A stretch of 64,000 nucleotides of DNA. Origin: Parietaria judaica. Lineage: Eukaryota; Streptophyta; Magnoliopsida; Rosales; Urticaceae. Every line of letters begins with the position of its first letter. Position 1 is the stretch's first letter. The notes under the pieces were generated by a model. That model saw nothing but the letters and a program-made list of their open reading frames with translations. It had not been told where the DNA came from and searched no databases. The stretch covers positions 15,151,180 to 15,215,179 of the forward strand of contig OX940872.1 of the NCBI GenBank assembly GCA_954871525.1. The letters run 5' to 3'. Positions 14,201 through 25,958 of the stretch are shown here, in pieces. Position numbers and translations under genes: made by a program.

Positions 14201-17200
14201 TGAGCCTACGCCTCGAGGCTTAAGATTATATTTTGTGATTTTTTTTCCAGATTTTTTTTATATCTTCAAAATTCAAATTAGGTTTTATATTATTTCATAT
14301 CTTTTTTTTATTTAATGACCTAATATTCAGGATATGGTTATATTTTAATGCTACGTAACATGTATCATATCAAATTAAAAAAAAATCCCTACTATATAAA
14401 TATCATATTAAAAATAAATCGTAATCGTCCTCTGCTTATGCCACTCTCCTCATTCCTCTATGTTCTTAATATTTAAGTCTTTAAGGGTTGGAGTCTTTAA
14501 GTTTTTTAATTTTTAAGTCTTATGTATTTGGATTATGCTTTATTTAAAAAAATTAATTTATCTATCTTATTTATATTATTTTTAAATAATTATATAGTAT
14601 TTATCGAGGCTTACGCCTCGAACGCCTCGAGGCTATACGCCTTGAGGCAAGGCGAGAAAACGCCTCGAGGCTTAAATACGTTATTCACAACATTGGTATT
14701 CTTTAAACTCACCTGTTTGTCGCCTGTAGTTTTAGGATCATCACCAAGTGCTTGAGTTCCTTCCAAACTAGACTTACTTTTTGACTTTTCGACAGCTTGA
14801 GCCTTCTCAATTTTGCAAAACATTATCGTCAGCAAAGACTTCAAGTTAACATTAACTAGTATTCTTAGTAACAGCATAGTTACAAACCTGGCAATAGGCA
14901 GTAATCAATTCCGATCTCAAGATACAAAACCTGGAACCAGGTCCCATGTAGTTTGCATCACGGGGAGTTACTCTCATCAAATCAAGAAGATAATGCCTGT
15001 ACAGAAGGAAAAAAAAAAGTACACAAATTTTAAGTACACATTTCTAAACTAATACACCTAACAATTCAACAAACCTCACCATGAGCCAAAAGAAATCTAA
15101 ATAGAAAGGTCATACAGATAATTTAAGTATGATATGATGTTTTAATATCAGACAAGTGCATTTACCTGTCATCACTTCCAATAATGCCCTTGCACTCCAC
15201 CGGAGCAGATAATTTAACAACATTACCAGATCCATCGATGACGGAATGCTCTTTCAAATGCAGTCGCTTTGCAGCCTCCACTACCTGACAAAAAATGAAA
15301 ACTAAGTACATAACTACACAGCTATACTTATGCAAAATATTTTATGGCTCTAAAATGCATAGATGGTATAAATTCAGGACTAAAGGAACCAAAAGCCCTC
15401 AAAGTAGTACACGAAACATCAAGATACCGTAACAGTATTCTGAAGGAAGGGAAAAAACATCAATTTACCTTCAAATGAAAATCTTCATTCCATGATATTT
15501 TCTTGCCATTGTCAACGGAACCATACAAAAGAGATTCTGATTTATCCCCTTGAAGAATGCCAGGTAAAACACTCTGCAGCAATATGAAACAAATTATAAA
15601 ACTAAAATAAAAAATGAAATAAGAAACCACTAAGAATGTAAATTATGTAATCAAATTAGCAGGAAAGGAAAACTTTTATCATGATGGTCATAGCAAAAAA
15701 AGAGGAGAGAGAAAAAGTACAAGACCACGGATTATGAATGCCTATCATATATAAACTTCATTTGGTACAAATGTATCACAAAATTTGTCTTGATTTTTGA
15801 CAACAGAGTATAACCATTTTGATTCTCTTGACAGATTTATTTAACCATAAGTAATTTAAACTATATACAAAATAAATACCATGAAAAAAGTAACAATAGA
15901 CTCACCTGAGCCACAACTCTGTGACCCTTGAAATCAACTATTGCCATAGCAAGATTATAGATGCCTGGAACATCAGCCTCCTGATATGCTTTAGTCCCTT
16001 TTAAATCATTATTTGAAGAAGCATATGTGGCTTGCTCGGTCTCAGCCGACTGTGTAGCAGCAGATAAATCACAAGCATTGCCATGCTCTTCTGTACATGA
16101 TTCGTTGCAGTTTCCACCATTGGGCATTCCACTTTTAGAGGCTTTTTCAGATACGCCGTCACCGTTTGCAACCGTTGACTTATCTGTGACCAATTTCTTG
16201 CTCAGCTGCTCAACATCCGCATCAATTGCAAAACTGAAGAATATATTATTGTGAACGTACCTAGAGCCAGGAAAGACAAAAGAGAGTACAACGGAAATTA
16301 TACGTCAATTGTAAATAATAGATCGAACTAAGAAAAGATAAATACTGAAATCACTTCCAAAAATATATGGTCAAATCCACTCAACTATTTAGTCACTGTC
16401 ACTAAATAATTAGTCTTCTGATTTTCTTACTCTGATAGTAGGTCCTAGAAATCTTTTTATTATTATTAGTAACATTCTTTCCCCATATAGGTTAGGCCTA
16501 CTGATTCCAATATGTGTCGGTTTGTATTTCTAGAAGGGGGCATCGGTTTGTATTTCTAGAAGGGGGCATCGCTACCAATATACTTCCTATATTCGATTAA
16601 ACCTATTTTCGCACTTATGAAACATCTTAAGAGTCAAAGAATTGTATGGATGAATGAACAAAGATTTTTTTCAACTCACATGTGAAAGCACTCAGGATCA
16701 GTAGGGTTTATAGGTGGTATGCATCCATTGATCACTCCAATAGCACCGCTTTTTGCAGCGTCAACAAAGTCTGAAGTTACTTTGTATAGAGCCCTGTCCC
16801 GCAATATACTGCACACACATAACAGAAAGCAAAATTCTTTTAACGGAACCACACTTGTCGTTTTTCTCATAGTAATTGTAAATATCCTTGATCATAAATG
16901 AATATCCAAGTTGCAACTAAACTTGGAACCCAAACCTCAAAATCCTGGTTCATGAAATAGAAACTGGAATTGGATTCTAATGATAGAACCATTTTTTCAG
17001 AGTAAAGAATCCCCACCTGATTTCTTATGTTTTTGAAGAGTTTGATTTTCTTAATTGGATTTATTATTTTAGTACCTACTAACCGAGTTAAGGTTATTCC
17101 ATCCCCATATTCCGATTCCACCCAAAATCCAGTTCGAGTTACCACCTTTTTTCTTGCTTCAAATACTTGGTCGGGCCTTGGGTAAAAGCCCCTTATTTAT

Positions 17201-19517
17201 ACTATAATCCCTGACTTTCTACATTTCTACATAATTAATTGTAAACAGGCAGAACTAAAGGACGGTATTGCTTTAATATCCCTAAAACAATTCTTGTACC
17301 GTTCTTGAGGACTAGTATGAGGAAATTCTCGACAAGACTGTAACTCCTCATTCCAATCTCGTTGCATACCAATCAGCTCGCTACCATATGACAGAACAAG
17401 CGCATCCTCAGCTCTTGCCGCATCACGCTTGTGATCTAATAATGAATCAGTACAAATCCTAAGCGATTATTTTTTAAAACATTATTAAGCGATTATATGG
17501 ATTTAATCTCACCGGGAACAGGGTAAGACCCAAGCCATGAGTTGGGTGGCAACAAAGATTGAACATTTTCGAAAGGGTGCGCAGAAGCCCTCCGCTCCAT
17601 AATTTCACGAAAAGCTTCAATATGATGGGAAAATAGAAATAATCAATCATAATTCTTACAGCCCAATAAGAGTGAAGATAATCAATCAGGTTTTAGCAAA
17701 ACCTAAAGCAACTTCACTTCAACCAAGTTTACTTACCCTTTTTAAATTTAGGACTGATCTTTTGCAGGAGTCCAATTATAGTAGTCGCTTCATAATTATT
17801 TTTGCTTGGTCGAGGGTCGAGAGTATTCCCTGTGCTTGAGTTGACATAAAACATCTTTGTAGTTCCAGTGATGCAATATTTATTGCCTTCCAAGGTGACC
17901 ACATCTAAATATATTAAATCCCCGACGAGTCTGGAAGACAACAATAGAAAAACCTGTTAAATATCGGTAGAAAAACGAGCATGAGTGTATATATTATAAT
18001 CAATATCACCTTCTATAGCTTGGGGGTGGATTGAATGGTGAGAACACAATACTCTCCACACATTTGATCTCTTTAGTTGTTGATGACAGTAAATTGCCAA
18101 GTGAACCAGCTACATCCTCCATAAACCCTAGAGCATCAACCTCGGGGACTTCTGTTTATGATAAAGGAAATCATAAGAGGCAAGAATATTTAAATGCTCA
18201 ATTTATTATAATTAAGGGGAAAGAAAGAGAGTGAAGGAATTTGATTGGAAGGAAGTTCACTGACCTGCTTTTGCTCTAGCCACTTCATGCTGTAATGCCA
18301 GTGACGTCGAAAGTGATGCATGAAGGGTTGAAAGAGAAAGAAGTTCCCTCGAACGGTAGACATGAGCCCTAGCAGATCTATCATCATAGAGAGCTGTCAA
18401 AACAAGATAATATTAGAGTTGAAAAATGTTATGAACAAAATAAAAACATATATATATATATATTGATGTTCAGAATATAAATAAAAAGATATCAACATAT
18501 CAATTATGATCAATGTAAATATTGAATGTTGTGTAATTAACTAAGATTATGTTATCATATTTTTTTTATGTGAGCGTTTATTTGCCTCCTATATAGTTAC
18601 ATAATAAATAAAAAATTTAACCATGTAATGACATTACCAGGAACCATCTCTAAGGAGCATCCACCACTAGTGATGTCAGCAACCTCAGAAATTTCATTAA
18701 AATCTTCAAGTTGATGAATGGAACCATCTAATGTATGCAGAAGCAAGTCATAGCAGGTGAAGAAACACGTCTCCGGAGCATCAAGAAGAAATTGCCTTAT
18801 ATCCATGACTGAATCTCCTGGGTTCAGCTGTACAGCCATCGGAAATAAATTATTAGCCTCCAAACTAATTTAATCATCATATTACACGAAAAAAGGCATA
18901 ATTCAAAGAAGAGTAATAGTGGAGTATAGAAGATACGCTTCAAGTCCGAGATGCCTACCTGAAGCTCAAGCTTTTCCCCACTTTGTGTTTTAACAGAAAC
19001 CGGAAAAAGGTGAAGATCCCCTGCCAACACTCATAAGAAATTAAGTGTTCCAAATGAGATATAGGGGAAGACCATATTCTTCTTTGATATGAAAATGGAA
19101 GGGGAAGGAAAAAAGAAAAGAAAAATAAGAAACCGAAATTCATTTTTATTAAGGAACGAGACAAAACGAACGAGAAAAAAAACTAACACATCGAAATCAA
19201 CTCATCACTATTCATCCCTGTTTCCTCTTCCTAAATATCATTCAAACATGATGATTCACTTGTGAAAATGCTAAGCACAAAAATGTGAAGACTTTACCCT
19301 GCTTTGTTGCAGAGTTCTCAGCTTCAGAACCCGTGACCTCCGGCTTAGAACCAACCGACTCATCCACTTCCGGAACCCCATTAGCATCAGCTTTCGCAGG
19401 CTCGAAAGAAGTCACAATATCTTGAACGGGAACATCAGGTGCCACAACCGTCTCCGAAGCATTTTGAGAAGCATTTGAACCCTTTCGATTCCTCCCCTTG
19501 TTCGATTTCCCAGCCAT
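5294..19517 (-). CDS. FMT: FRIENDLY / clustered mitochondria (CLU) protein, 28 coding exons
   Basis: This is the plant orthologue of the CLU family, cytosolic proteins needed for normal mitochondrial distribution and fusion and linked to mRNAs of mitochondrial proteins. Coding exons on the minus strand are 19517-19298, 19020-18959, 18827-18638, 18393-18265, 18151-18010, 17930-17737, 17614-17513, 17435-17300, 16808-16680, 16260-15906, 15573-15469, 15284-15166, 14996-14888, 14802-14713, 13964-13842, 13744-13574, 13451-13365, 13055-12924, 12209-12054, 11960-11892, 10649-10491, 8357-8301, 8216-8176, 7972-7853, 7773-7464, 6793-6686, 6589-6515 and 5743-5294. All junctions are GT-AG, phases agree and the total is 1,379 aa, close to the roughly 1,400 aa of the family. 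Domains: basic, Ser-rich N-terminus starting [17 protein letters not shown] (about 90-157); GSKIP-like region (about 190-300); CLU domain (about 330-590); eIF3 p135-like centre (about 790-960); kinesin-light-chain-like TPRs (about 1010-1205, with [20 protein letters not shown]); Lys-rich tail. The frame looks intact, so I expect a working gene. Confidence 0.93.
9276..9837. mobile_element. Non-autonomous hAT-like element with GGGTACCC words, in FMT intron 21
   Basis: Ends are TACGGGTGCAA on the left and TTGCACCCCTA on the right, imperfect inverted repeats. Both subterminal regions are packed with ACCCGG, GGGTACC and CGGATCC words in both orientations. The middle is AT-rich and codes for nothing recognisable. 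The end sequence is close to that of the element at 44405-44687 (TAGAGGTGCAAG). I could not find a clean 8-bp duplication, so superfamily is inferred from the ends. Confidence 0.55.
11006..11710. mobile_element. Non-autonomous hAT element (GAGGCG palindrome type), in FMT intron 20
   Basis: Terminal inverted repeats are CAAGGTTTTAAA and TTTAAAACCTTG, perfect over 12 bp. An exact 8-bp target duplication GATAAAGC lies at 10998-11005 and 11711-11718, which is the hAT signature. Inside each end is a cluster of GAGGCG/CGCCTC words in both orientations. The middle 400 bp is AT-rich. No transposase. It is inserted well away from splice sites. Confidence 0.88.
14085..14685. mobile_element. Related GAGGCG-word element, degraded ends, in FMT intron 14
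   Basis: Left and right clusters (14090-14225 and 14605-14680) consist of GAGGCGTACGCC-type words like those of the 11006-11710 element, around an AT-rich middle. The CAAGGTTTTAAA ends are not visible and I found no target duplication, so the borders are approximate. Likely an older or end-deleted member of the same family. A TA and GA microsatellite adjoins the left side. Confidence 0.65.
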
Positions 19518-20300
19518 TTTGCCACTCACTCTGTTAACAAGATTCATCACGTTCAGAAAAAAATAACAATCAAACCTATACACATCGCTTCTCCTTTGTC
19601 TACAAACTCTAAAACAATCCTAAAATACTAAGAAAAAGGCAGCTAAATGCTATCTCCCATCAACATAACAATATATATTTTAGAAATCATAATTTGAACC
19701 ACAAATTTAGAAGCAACACGCAGTTTAGTTCTAACAAATAACCAAAAACTTGCGAGAAACTATACTCTCAAGCCTCGAATTCCGAAGTTGCTTCATCCAG
19801 CAAAACTAGTTGAAACCGTTCTTTTTCATTATTTCTTACGAAAACATGAACCGAAGGCTTGCTTAGTCAAAGTTCAACCGTCGAAAAATGAAGAAATGGA
19901 AGTCCACTATCACCTATAGAGAAGCAAACAATGACGAAAAACCAAAAAAAAAATCCGAGAACTAATAAACTCTCATGTCTTGAATTCCGCAGCATAATCA
20001 TCCAACCAAATGATTTAGGAGCCGTTCCATTTCACCATTTCTTACGCAAACATGAAGCGAAGGATTGCTCAGTCAAAGCTAAACCATCGAAAAATGAAAT
20101 GGAAATCCAAACCACCAACAACGCGCATATTCATACTCTGGGATTCGAAAGGAACAGAAAGTCAGAGGAAGAAGCGTGCGTTACCAATCCAAGCGAGCTC
20201 CGGTAGAATAGAAGCAGTGAGAGAGAGAAAGGGGAGGAAATGGCTGAGACTGAAAGGCGGCGAAATTATGAGAGAGAAAGTGAGAGGAGAGAGAGAGAGA
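19518..20300 (-). other. FMT: FMT 5' UTR with a 654-bp intron (predicted)
   Basis: Upstream of the start codon at 19517 there is an acceptor (AACAG) ending at 19531, leaving 13 nt of leader before ATG. A donor (GTAACG) lies at 20184. The leader exon from about 20185 to 20300 is CT-rich on the minus strand (TCTCTCTC runs), typical of plant 5' UTRs. The intron is inferred from splice signals and composition only. Confidence 0.55.
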
Positions 20301-20331
20301 TTGATTGATTTTTATTGATGTATTTTCTTTC

Positions 20332-20350
20332 TGGGCTTCTTTTTGGCCCA
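20332..20350 (-). promoter_or_regulatory. Paired site II (TGGGCY) elements upstream of FMT
   Basis: On the minus strand TGGGCC (20350-20345) is followed by AGCCCA (20337-20332), the two orientations of the TGGGCY site II word. Site II elements are common in plant promoters of genes for mitochondrial and ribosomal proteins, which suits a mitochondrial-organisation gene. They sit just upstream of the CT-rich leader. I see no strong TATA box. Regulatory function is inferred. Confidence 0.4.
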
Positions 20351-20732
20351 TATTTTGTTCATGAATTGGTCAGGGTTTACTACAAACATATTGGCAATGG
20401 AAAGTTTTGAAAAAAAATCCACCATTTTTTTTTTGGAAAAATATTGAGGCTTATTTCTCTTTTTACATACAAATATAATTGTATATATGATATATCTAGT
20501 TGTAGAATTATTATATCTCATCTGGAACTTTATATTTTTGTCGTTACGTAGATTTATAATTTTTTTACTCGCAGTGCTGTTATTTATGGGATGCTAGATA
20601 ATAACAAAAATACCGAGTATAAGGTTAAATATGAAATATATATATATATATATATATTAAAGAGATGAATATGGAGAAATTTACGAAATATGGTCATATT
20701 TCTACACAGGTGCGAAGTTATCTAAATATAAT
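20351..20732. repeat. Spacer with a dispersed repeat seen three times in the window
   Basis: A block at 20505-20645 (TATCTCAT, GAACTTTA, TTTTGTCGTT, TTTATGGGATGCTAGATAAT, GGTTAAATATGAAA) recurs at 31770-31970 and 32806-32930 in the same order and orientation. No open frame. The first two copies flank element A. A TA microsatellite follows at about 20638-20657. Confidence 0.55.
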
Positions 20733-22476
20733 TGTTATGTGCATATTTCGTAACATATAAAAATTGGGCCCACTAGAAAAAGTCAAAGCCTGACAAGGTA
20801 AGTCAAGGCTCATCACCAACGCCAGAGGCCCGGGACCGAAGAACTAAGACATTGGCGAGGGACCCAAAAGGCGACGAGCCGACAAGCCGACGAGGCGACG
20901 AGCCGACAAGACGACGAGACGACGAAGCCGACAATGCGACGAGACGACAAGGCCGACAAGCCGACGAGGCGACAAGGTGACGAAGCCGACAAGGCGACAA
21001 AGCGACGAAGCCGACGAGGCGACGAAGCCGACAAGGCGACGAGGCGACGAGGCGACGAAGCCGAAAAGCCGACGAAGTGACAAGGCGACAAGGCGCCATG
21101 GCGACAAGGCGACGAAGGCCCTCGCCGGAGCTTGGCGAGGGCATAACTTGCAATTAGCCTACACGACGAGAAGATCCGAGACTACGAAGATCCCCGGGAA
21201 ATCCTCCGGATTTCCCCGAACATAACCTTCGGACTCGCGGACAACCCGATGACATCGAAGACGAATCGAAAATCATCGGAGACCCTTTTTGCAGGCAAGG
21301 GGCCCCGACAACCCCCCTGCTGCAGGGAGAAATTCGCAGGACCCCTGAAAGTGCAATATTCAGGGAAATGGGAGGTCCCCAGGGGTGCAATTCCCAGGGA
21401 ATTCGCAGGCCCCAAGGGGTGCAATTCCTAGGGAATTTGCATTCCCCCCTCATTTTCACACTCACTCACACCTTTCTCCAGAGCTTCTCTCTCTAGCTTT
21501 CTCTCTCTAGAAAACTCGTCTACTCTTAAGGAGGAAAGGACTTGAGTTAAGAGTTGAGATAGATCTAGAAGCAGAGTCTTAGGCCTGAGAAGAAAAGTTG
21601 TTCGACGGGTCAACTAAGGCGTCCCTTGCTAGGTAGGTAACCACGCCACCACTTGTGAGGTCGATAGAGACAGAGCTTCCGTGATACGAGACCCCTCGTG
21701 ATACGAGGCCAGCTACCCCGACAAGGTCGACAGAGACGGAGCTTCCTTTCGTCGGGATAAGGCCCCTCGTCATACGAGGCCACCTACCCCGACAAGGTCG
21801 ACAAAGGAGCACACTTCGTCAGGTCAAGGTTCTCACTGTACTTCGCCAACACGAGGGAAGTTCGACAGTGAGCTTGCCAGCACCAACGAGGTCGACGAAA
21901 GAGCACATCATGCCGGTAATAACCAGCCATCAGGCCACAGGTCACCCCCGCACCGCCAATAACGGCACTTCCGATGAGACAAACAACATCGTCATTCACC
22001 TGTCGTTTATCACTAACCCCGAACTACGTAGGACCCGATTCTCTTAAACTGAGATACGTAGGCAGCCTTGGCCAACCATAAGCGACGGGGCACAGGCCCA
22101 TTCTACCCTTTTTTGCAGGTCCTCCCTCGCCATAGGAGCTCGCCAAGGAAGGAAAAGCACGAAGAATCATCAAGACTAGCTCGGAGCTTCATCAAGACCG
22201 GATTTTGCCCTGACGAGGACATCGCCAAGACAAGGACTCCGCCCAGACGAGGAGCTTCGCCGTGAACCGAACTTCGCCGCCACCAAGGAAGTTCGCTGAG
22301 GATCGTCAACGACAGCCCAGAGACTCTCCCAAGACGACGGGATCGCCTCCAGCTTTGACGATCATCAGTCAACCCGCGTTGCCTCAACATCAAATCATCC
22401 TTGTGTTCAGCGGGTCAATCTCGGGACCCGAACCTTGGATCTGACTCTAAGTTGAAGCCATTTTTACGCATTCACA
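20733..22476 (+). repeat. Element A 5' LTR
   Basis: Starts TGTTATGTGCATATTTCG and ends TACGCATTCACA. It shares its start, GTCAAAGCC segment, minisatellite, GAACTACGT/GATACGTAGGCAG block and end with the LTR at 30632 and, reversed, that at 44782. At 1,744 bp it is longer than the 3' LTR because the latter lost an internal block. Confidence 0.85.
20865..21115. repeat. Minisatellite inside the LTR (GACGAGGC / GACAAGCC words)
   Basis: About 250 bp of 8-9-bp words of the form GACGAGGC, GACAAGGC and GACGAAGCC. Long open frames on both strands here are a by-product of the repeat and are not genes. The same array is short (about 60 bp) in the 3' LTR and about 580 bp in element B. Confidence 0.85.
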
Positions 22477-22497
22477 GTTTCGTGCTAGAAGGAGGGG
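22477..22497 (+). other. Likely primer-binding site region of element A
   Basis: Directly after the 5' LTR the sequence reads GTTTCGTGCTAGAAGGAGGG. Its position is where reverse-transcription priming should occur. I could not match it to a specific tRNA end from memory, and the start does not show the usual TGG, so the assignment rests on position. Confidence 0.35.
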
Positions 22498-22779
22498 TAG
22501 CCCGAGAATACGCCTCGAGACCCTTCCAGCAATCATCAGAAGAGCGGAGCATGATGATCGCCTATCGGCATGACGAACCGCGCCAGTGCTTCTAACCGCG
22601 CGACGCCGCAACCGACGACCAGCATCGCGCTCGACACGAGGGCCCAAACCCTCGCCAGGCGGACTCAGCCGCCTCGCCAAGTTTCACCAGCTCATATCGA
22701 GAATGAAGACGTTGCCAACGACGGTTCGCAAAGGTTAGTCGACGCTGACAACAAAGAAAGTACGGGAGATAGCAACGGC

Positions 22780-23300
22780 AACAGAGATCGCCAGGACCGC
22801 CCCGACCCTCGCCAGGTTCGCTCGGGGGTTCGCTAGGAGGTTTGCCAAGAAAAAGATCCCGAACATGCCGGAGATCTCCAGGACCGCCCCGACCCTCGCC
22901 AGGTTCGCCCGGGGGGTCGCTGGGAGGTTCGACAAGACGAAGCTCCCAAAGATGCCGGAGATCGCCAGGACCGCCCCGACCCTCGCAAGGTCCGCCCGCG
23001 GGGTCGCCAGGAGGTTCGCTAAGATGAAGATCCAGAAGATGCCTGAGATTGCCAGGACTACCCCGACCCTCGCGAGGCTCGCCCGGGGGTCGTAAGGAGG
23101 TTCGCCAGGCCGAAGACCCCGAAGACGTCGAAGACCGCCGAACTATCCGGACCCTTGCCAGGCTCTCCTTGGGGGTCGACAGGAGGTTCGCCAGGCCGAA
23201 GATCCCGAAGACGTCGAAGACCGCCGGAACTACCAGAACGCTCGCCATTCTTGCCCGGGACGTCGTCAGGGGGTTCGCCAGGCCAAAGACATCAACGAAA
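22780..23300. repeat. 87-bp tandem repeats in element A leader (29-codon period)
   Basis: Unit starts at 22867, 22954, 23041, 23128 and 23214 give periods of 87, 87, 87 and 86 bp, with a partial unit before and a weaker one after. Each contains GACCCTCGCCAGG and a GGGTCGCCAGGAGGTTCG segment. The period is a multiple of three, so repeats stay open in several frames. Similar repeats precede gag in element C (42740-43140). Whether they are translated as a gag extension is unknown. Confidence 0.8.
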
Positions 23301-23366
23301 TGTTGCACCGACGAGACATCCTAGACCCTCATCAGGCTCACCTGGAGGGTCGCCAAGGGAATCGTC

Positions 23367-24740
23367 GTGACGAAGACCGCCCGAGGGGTCGCCAATTCTC
23401 ACCAAGACGCAAAGGCGGAAGACGAGATGAAGTCATTTACCTTTAAGACTACAGAGAAGACCGACAACGGGGCCGTCGGGCTTCGCCCGACCGCTACCCA
23501 GGTCACCAGGAGCCTCACCAACCACAGCGCGACGACGTACTTGACCTTTACAAGGAATGCAGAAGGAAATCCAAGACTTGCGCTCTGCCCAGGACCGTGG
23601 CGTGAGAGGCTGTGCTGTGCTCGACGGGACCCTGTCCCCACTCGCACCACACCTGCTCGACGAGAAGCCGTAGGCGACCTACGCTTCACAAGCAACCTCA
23701 TCTACGATGAAAAAGGAGATCCAGTCTACCACCTTGTGCAGTACCAGACGATCATGCAGATGAAGAAGTGCTCAGCCTCGACGATATGCCAGGCATTCTG
23801 CCTAACCCTTACGGGAACGACATTCGAATGGTACCAACGACTACCCAAGGCGAGCATCCACTCCTTCAACCAGCTTAAAGACCAATTCCTCGCCCGCTTC
23901 GCCGGCGCAGTGACTCAAAGAAAGGAGAAGTCCTACCTCTGGTCAATCAAGCAGAAGACAGACAAATCCCTGCAGAACTTCATCAACCGCTTCGTCGAAG
24001 AATCAAACAAGGTAAACGACTACAACGACAGCGATGCCGTCATCGCCCTCATCGACGGACTGCGGACTGGAGAATTCTTAATCTCCCTCGTGAAGGAAAT
24101 ACCGTCGAACAAGACGGAGCTCATGACAAGAGCAGCTCAGCACATCTCTGTGGAAGAGTACCTCGCCAGCAGGAAGTCAACAGAGCCAGGGAGCCGTCAA
24201 TGAAGCCACAACCGCTCCCCCGACGAATCAAAGACGAAGAAAAGTCGCCCAGACGACAACCGGAACCGAATGGCGAAGCCGCAAAGGATTCAAGATACGA
24301 GGAAGCCGGTCCGATACAGAGACTACACGCCGTTGACGACAATGCCAGGCGAGATCTATGCGATGCACGGTGACAAGTTCAAGAAGCCCCATCCGCTTGG
24401 CAAGCCAGGAAAGGATAAAAGTGGATACTGCCAATTCCATCGTGACTACAGTCACATGATGTCACAGAGCTACCAGCTGAAGAACCAAATTGAAGACCTG
24501 ATCAAGGAAGGACAACTAAAGGAGTTCATCGAGAGGCTAACGGCGACCGACGGAGGAACGAAAACCCCACTCCTGACAATGACGCCATCTGCGGCTCAAG
24601 GCGACGACCGAGGAAAATCCATAGCGGCCACCCCGCTCAACGTCGTTTCAATAATAATCGGAGGACCAGGAACAGGAGATTCAGGCCAGAGCAGACGGAG
24701 CTACGCACGCGCAACGGAGAAGGGATGGACGCCAAACTAG
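23367..24740 (+). pseudogene. Element A gag (in-frame stop)
   Basis: A retrotransposon gag core lies at about 23730-24150, with WYQRLPKASI, a FNQLKDQFLARF segment, RKEKSYLWSIKQ and LQNFINRFVEESNKV. It would form the particle around element RNA. The same frame continues past a TGA at 24201-24203 into a C-terminal part with YCQFHRDYSH and LKNQIEDLIKEGQLK, the Tat-type degenerate knuckle. It ends at a TAG at 24738-24740. Compared with copy C, residues around 23530-23670 are read in a shifted frame, implying two compensating indels. The start codon is uncertain; 23425 is also possible. Confidence 0.8.
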
Positions 24741-25958
24741 GTTAACCTGATGGGCTCAACACCTCCAATCCCCACAGGCAAAGCAATCACCTTCACTGGA
24801 GACGAAGCTCTCACCATCCACCACCCGCACAACGACGCCATCGTCGTGGAAGCACAAATCGCCAACTGCATGGTCAGGAGGATCCTCATCGACAACGGGA
24901 GCTCTGCCGACGTGCTCTTCAAGACGGCCTTTGATAAGATAAACTTAGGCCGAGTCATCGCTAGCTCCGTCCGAACACCACTATTTGGTTTTGCAGGATA
25001 ACGCGTGACGATTGAAGGATCCATCGAACTAACGACAACCTTCGGGGCCAAAGACGGACCAAAGGTAACTCGAATAGTGAGCTATCTCCTCGTCGGCATG
25101 CCTTCGTCATACAACGTCATTATTGGGAGGCCCACGATCAACCAACTCCAGGCCGTGACATCCACCTATCGCCTACTCGTCAAGTTCCCAACGCCCAGCG
25201 GGATCGGAATCATGCGAGGAAGTCAAGCCGAATCACGGGCCTGTTACGAGAAAGGAGTACGTCGAAGCACAACAACAGTCGCCGCCATCAACGAAGGAGT
25301 CAACAACCTCAGCATCACCAAGCAAGGAGAACCAGGAGAGGACGCGAGAACTCCAACGATCATTGTCGGGCTGAGAAAAATACTCGCCCTCCTGCGACAA
25401 TACGAGAAGAGATTGGATCACTCCAGAAGGATGGGAGGAACCGCATCAGAAGACTTTCCTGACTACGCAACGTACAGTCGCATCGTCGACAAGGTGTTCA
25501 ACCGCCTACGCTTCATCAAGAGGAAGATCAACCTCGCCAAGCAAAAGAGCGAAGGAAAGCACCAGCAAGGGGTCGCCAAGAAAAGGGAAGCAAAGGCTGA
25601 CTTAGTCGTCAGGCAAACCCACGGCATCAACACCCCCACAGCTGAAGGAAGGAAGAAGACGAAGGACGCGCCGCCAAGCAGAAGAACCGCCCCCAATGGG
25701 CCGGTATGGAACATGTACATCAGCGGAGACAACGGCAACACGAGCGCAGGAGCAGGAATCGTCATCACCAGCCCTCAAGGAGAAAATTCAAAGTACGCCA
25801 TCAAGTTCGAGTTCAAAGCCTCCAGCGACGAAGCCAAATACGGAGCGCTACTCGCCGGTTTGAACCTCGCTGAAAGGCTCGACGTGAAGAATTTACAGGT
25901 ACACTGCAGCTCGAAGAAAATCGCAAGCCAGATGAACGGCGCACTACCAACGCCGTAG
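24741..25958 (+). pseudogene. Element A protease and archaeal-type RNase H; reverse transcriptase absent
   Basis: Continues in the same frame as gag. The aspartic protease is at 24830-25170, with the active-site stretch ILIDNGSSADVLF (canonical DTG/DNG type) and a later SYNVIIGRPTIN segment. A TAA interrupts at 24999-25001. A Lys/Arg-rich linker (25260-25680) follows directly, then an archaeal-type RNase H (25690-25940) with WNMYISGDNGN, AGAGIVITSPQG and EAKYGALLAGL. In intact Tat elements RT and a first RNase H lie between these; here they are missing although the frame stays open across the junction. Integrase is also missing. The key first Asp of the RNase H appears displaced, so activity is doubtful. 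Confidence 0.78.

Noticed and set aside
22592..23308. 238-codon minus-strand frame opposite the element A leader
   Set aside because: It overlays the 87-bp tandem repeats, has no recognised domain, and plus-strand frames are also open. Kept only as a note in findings.
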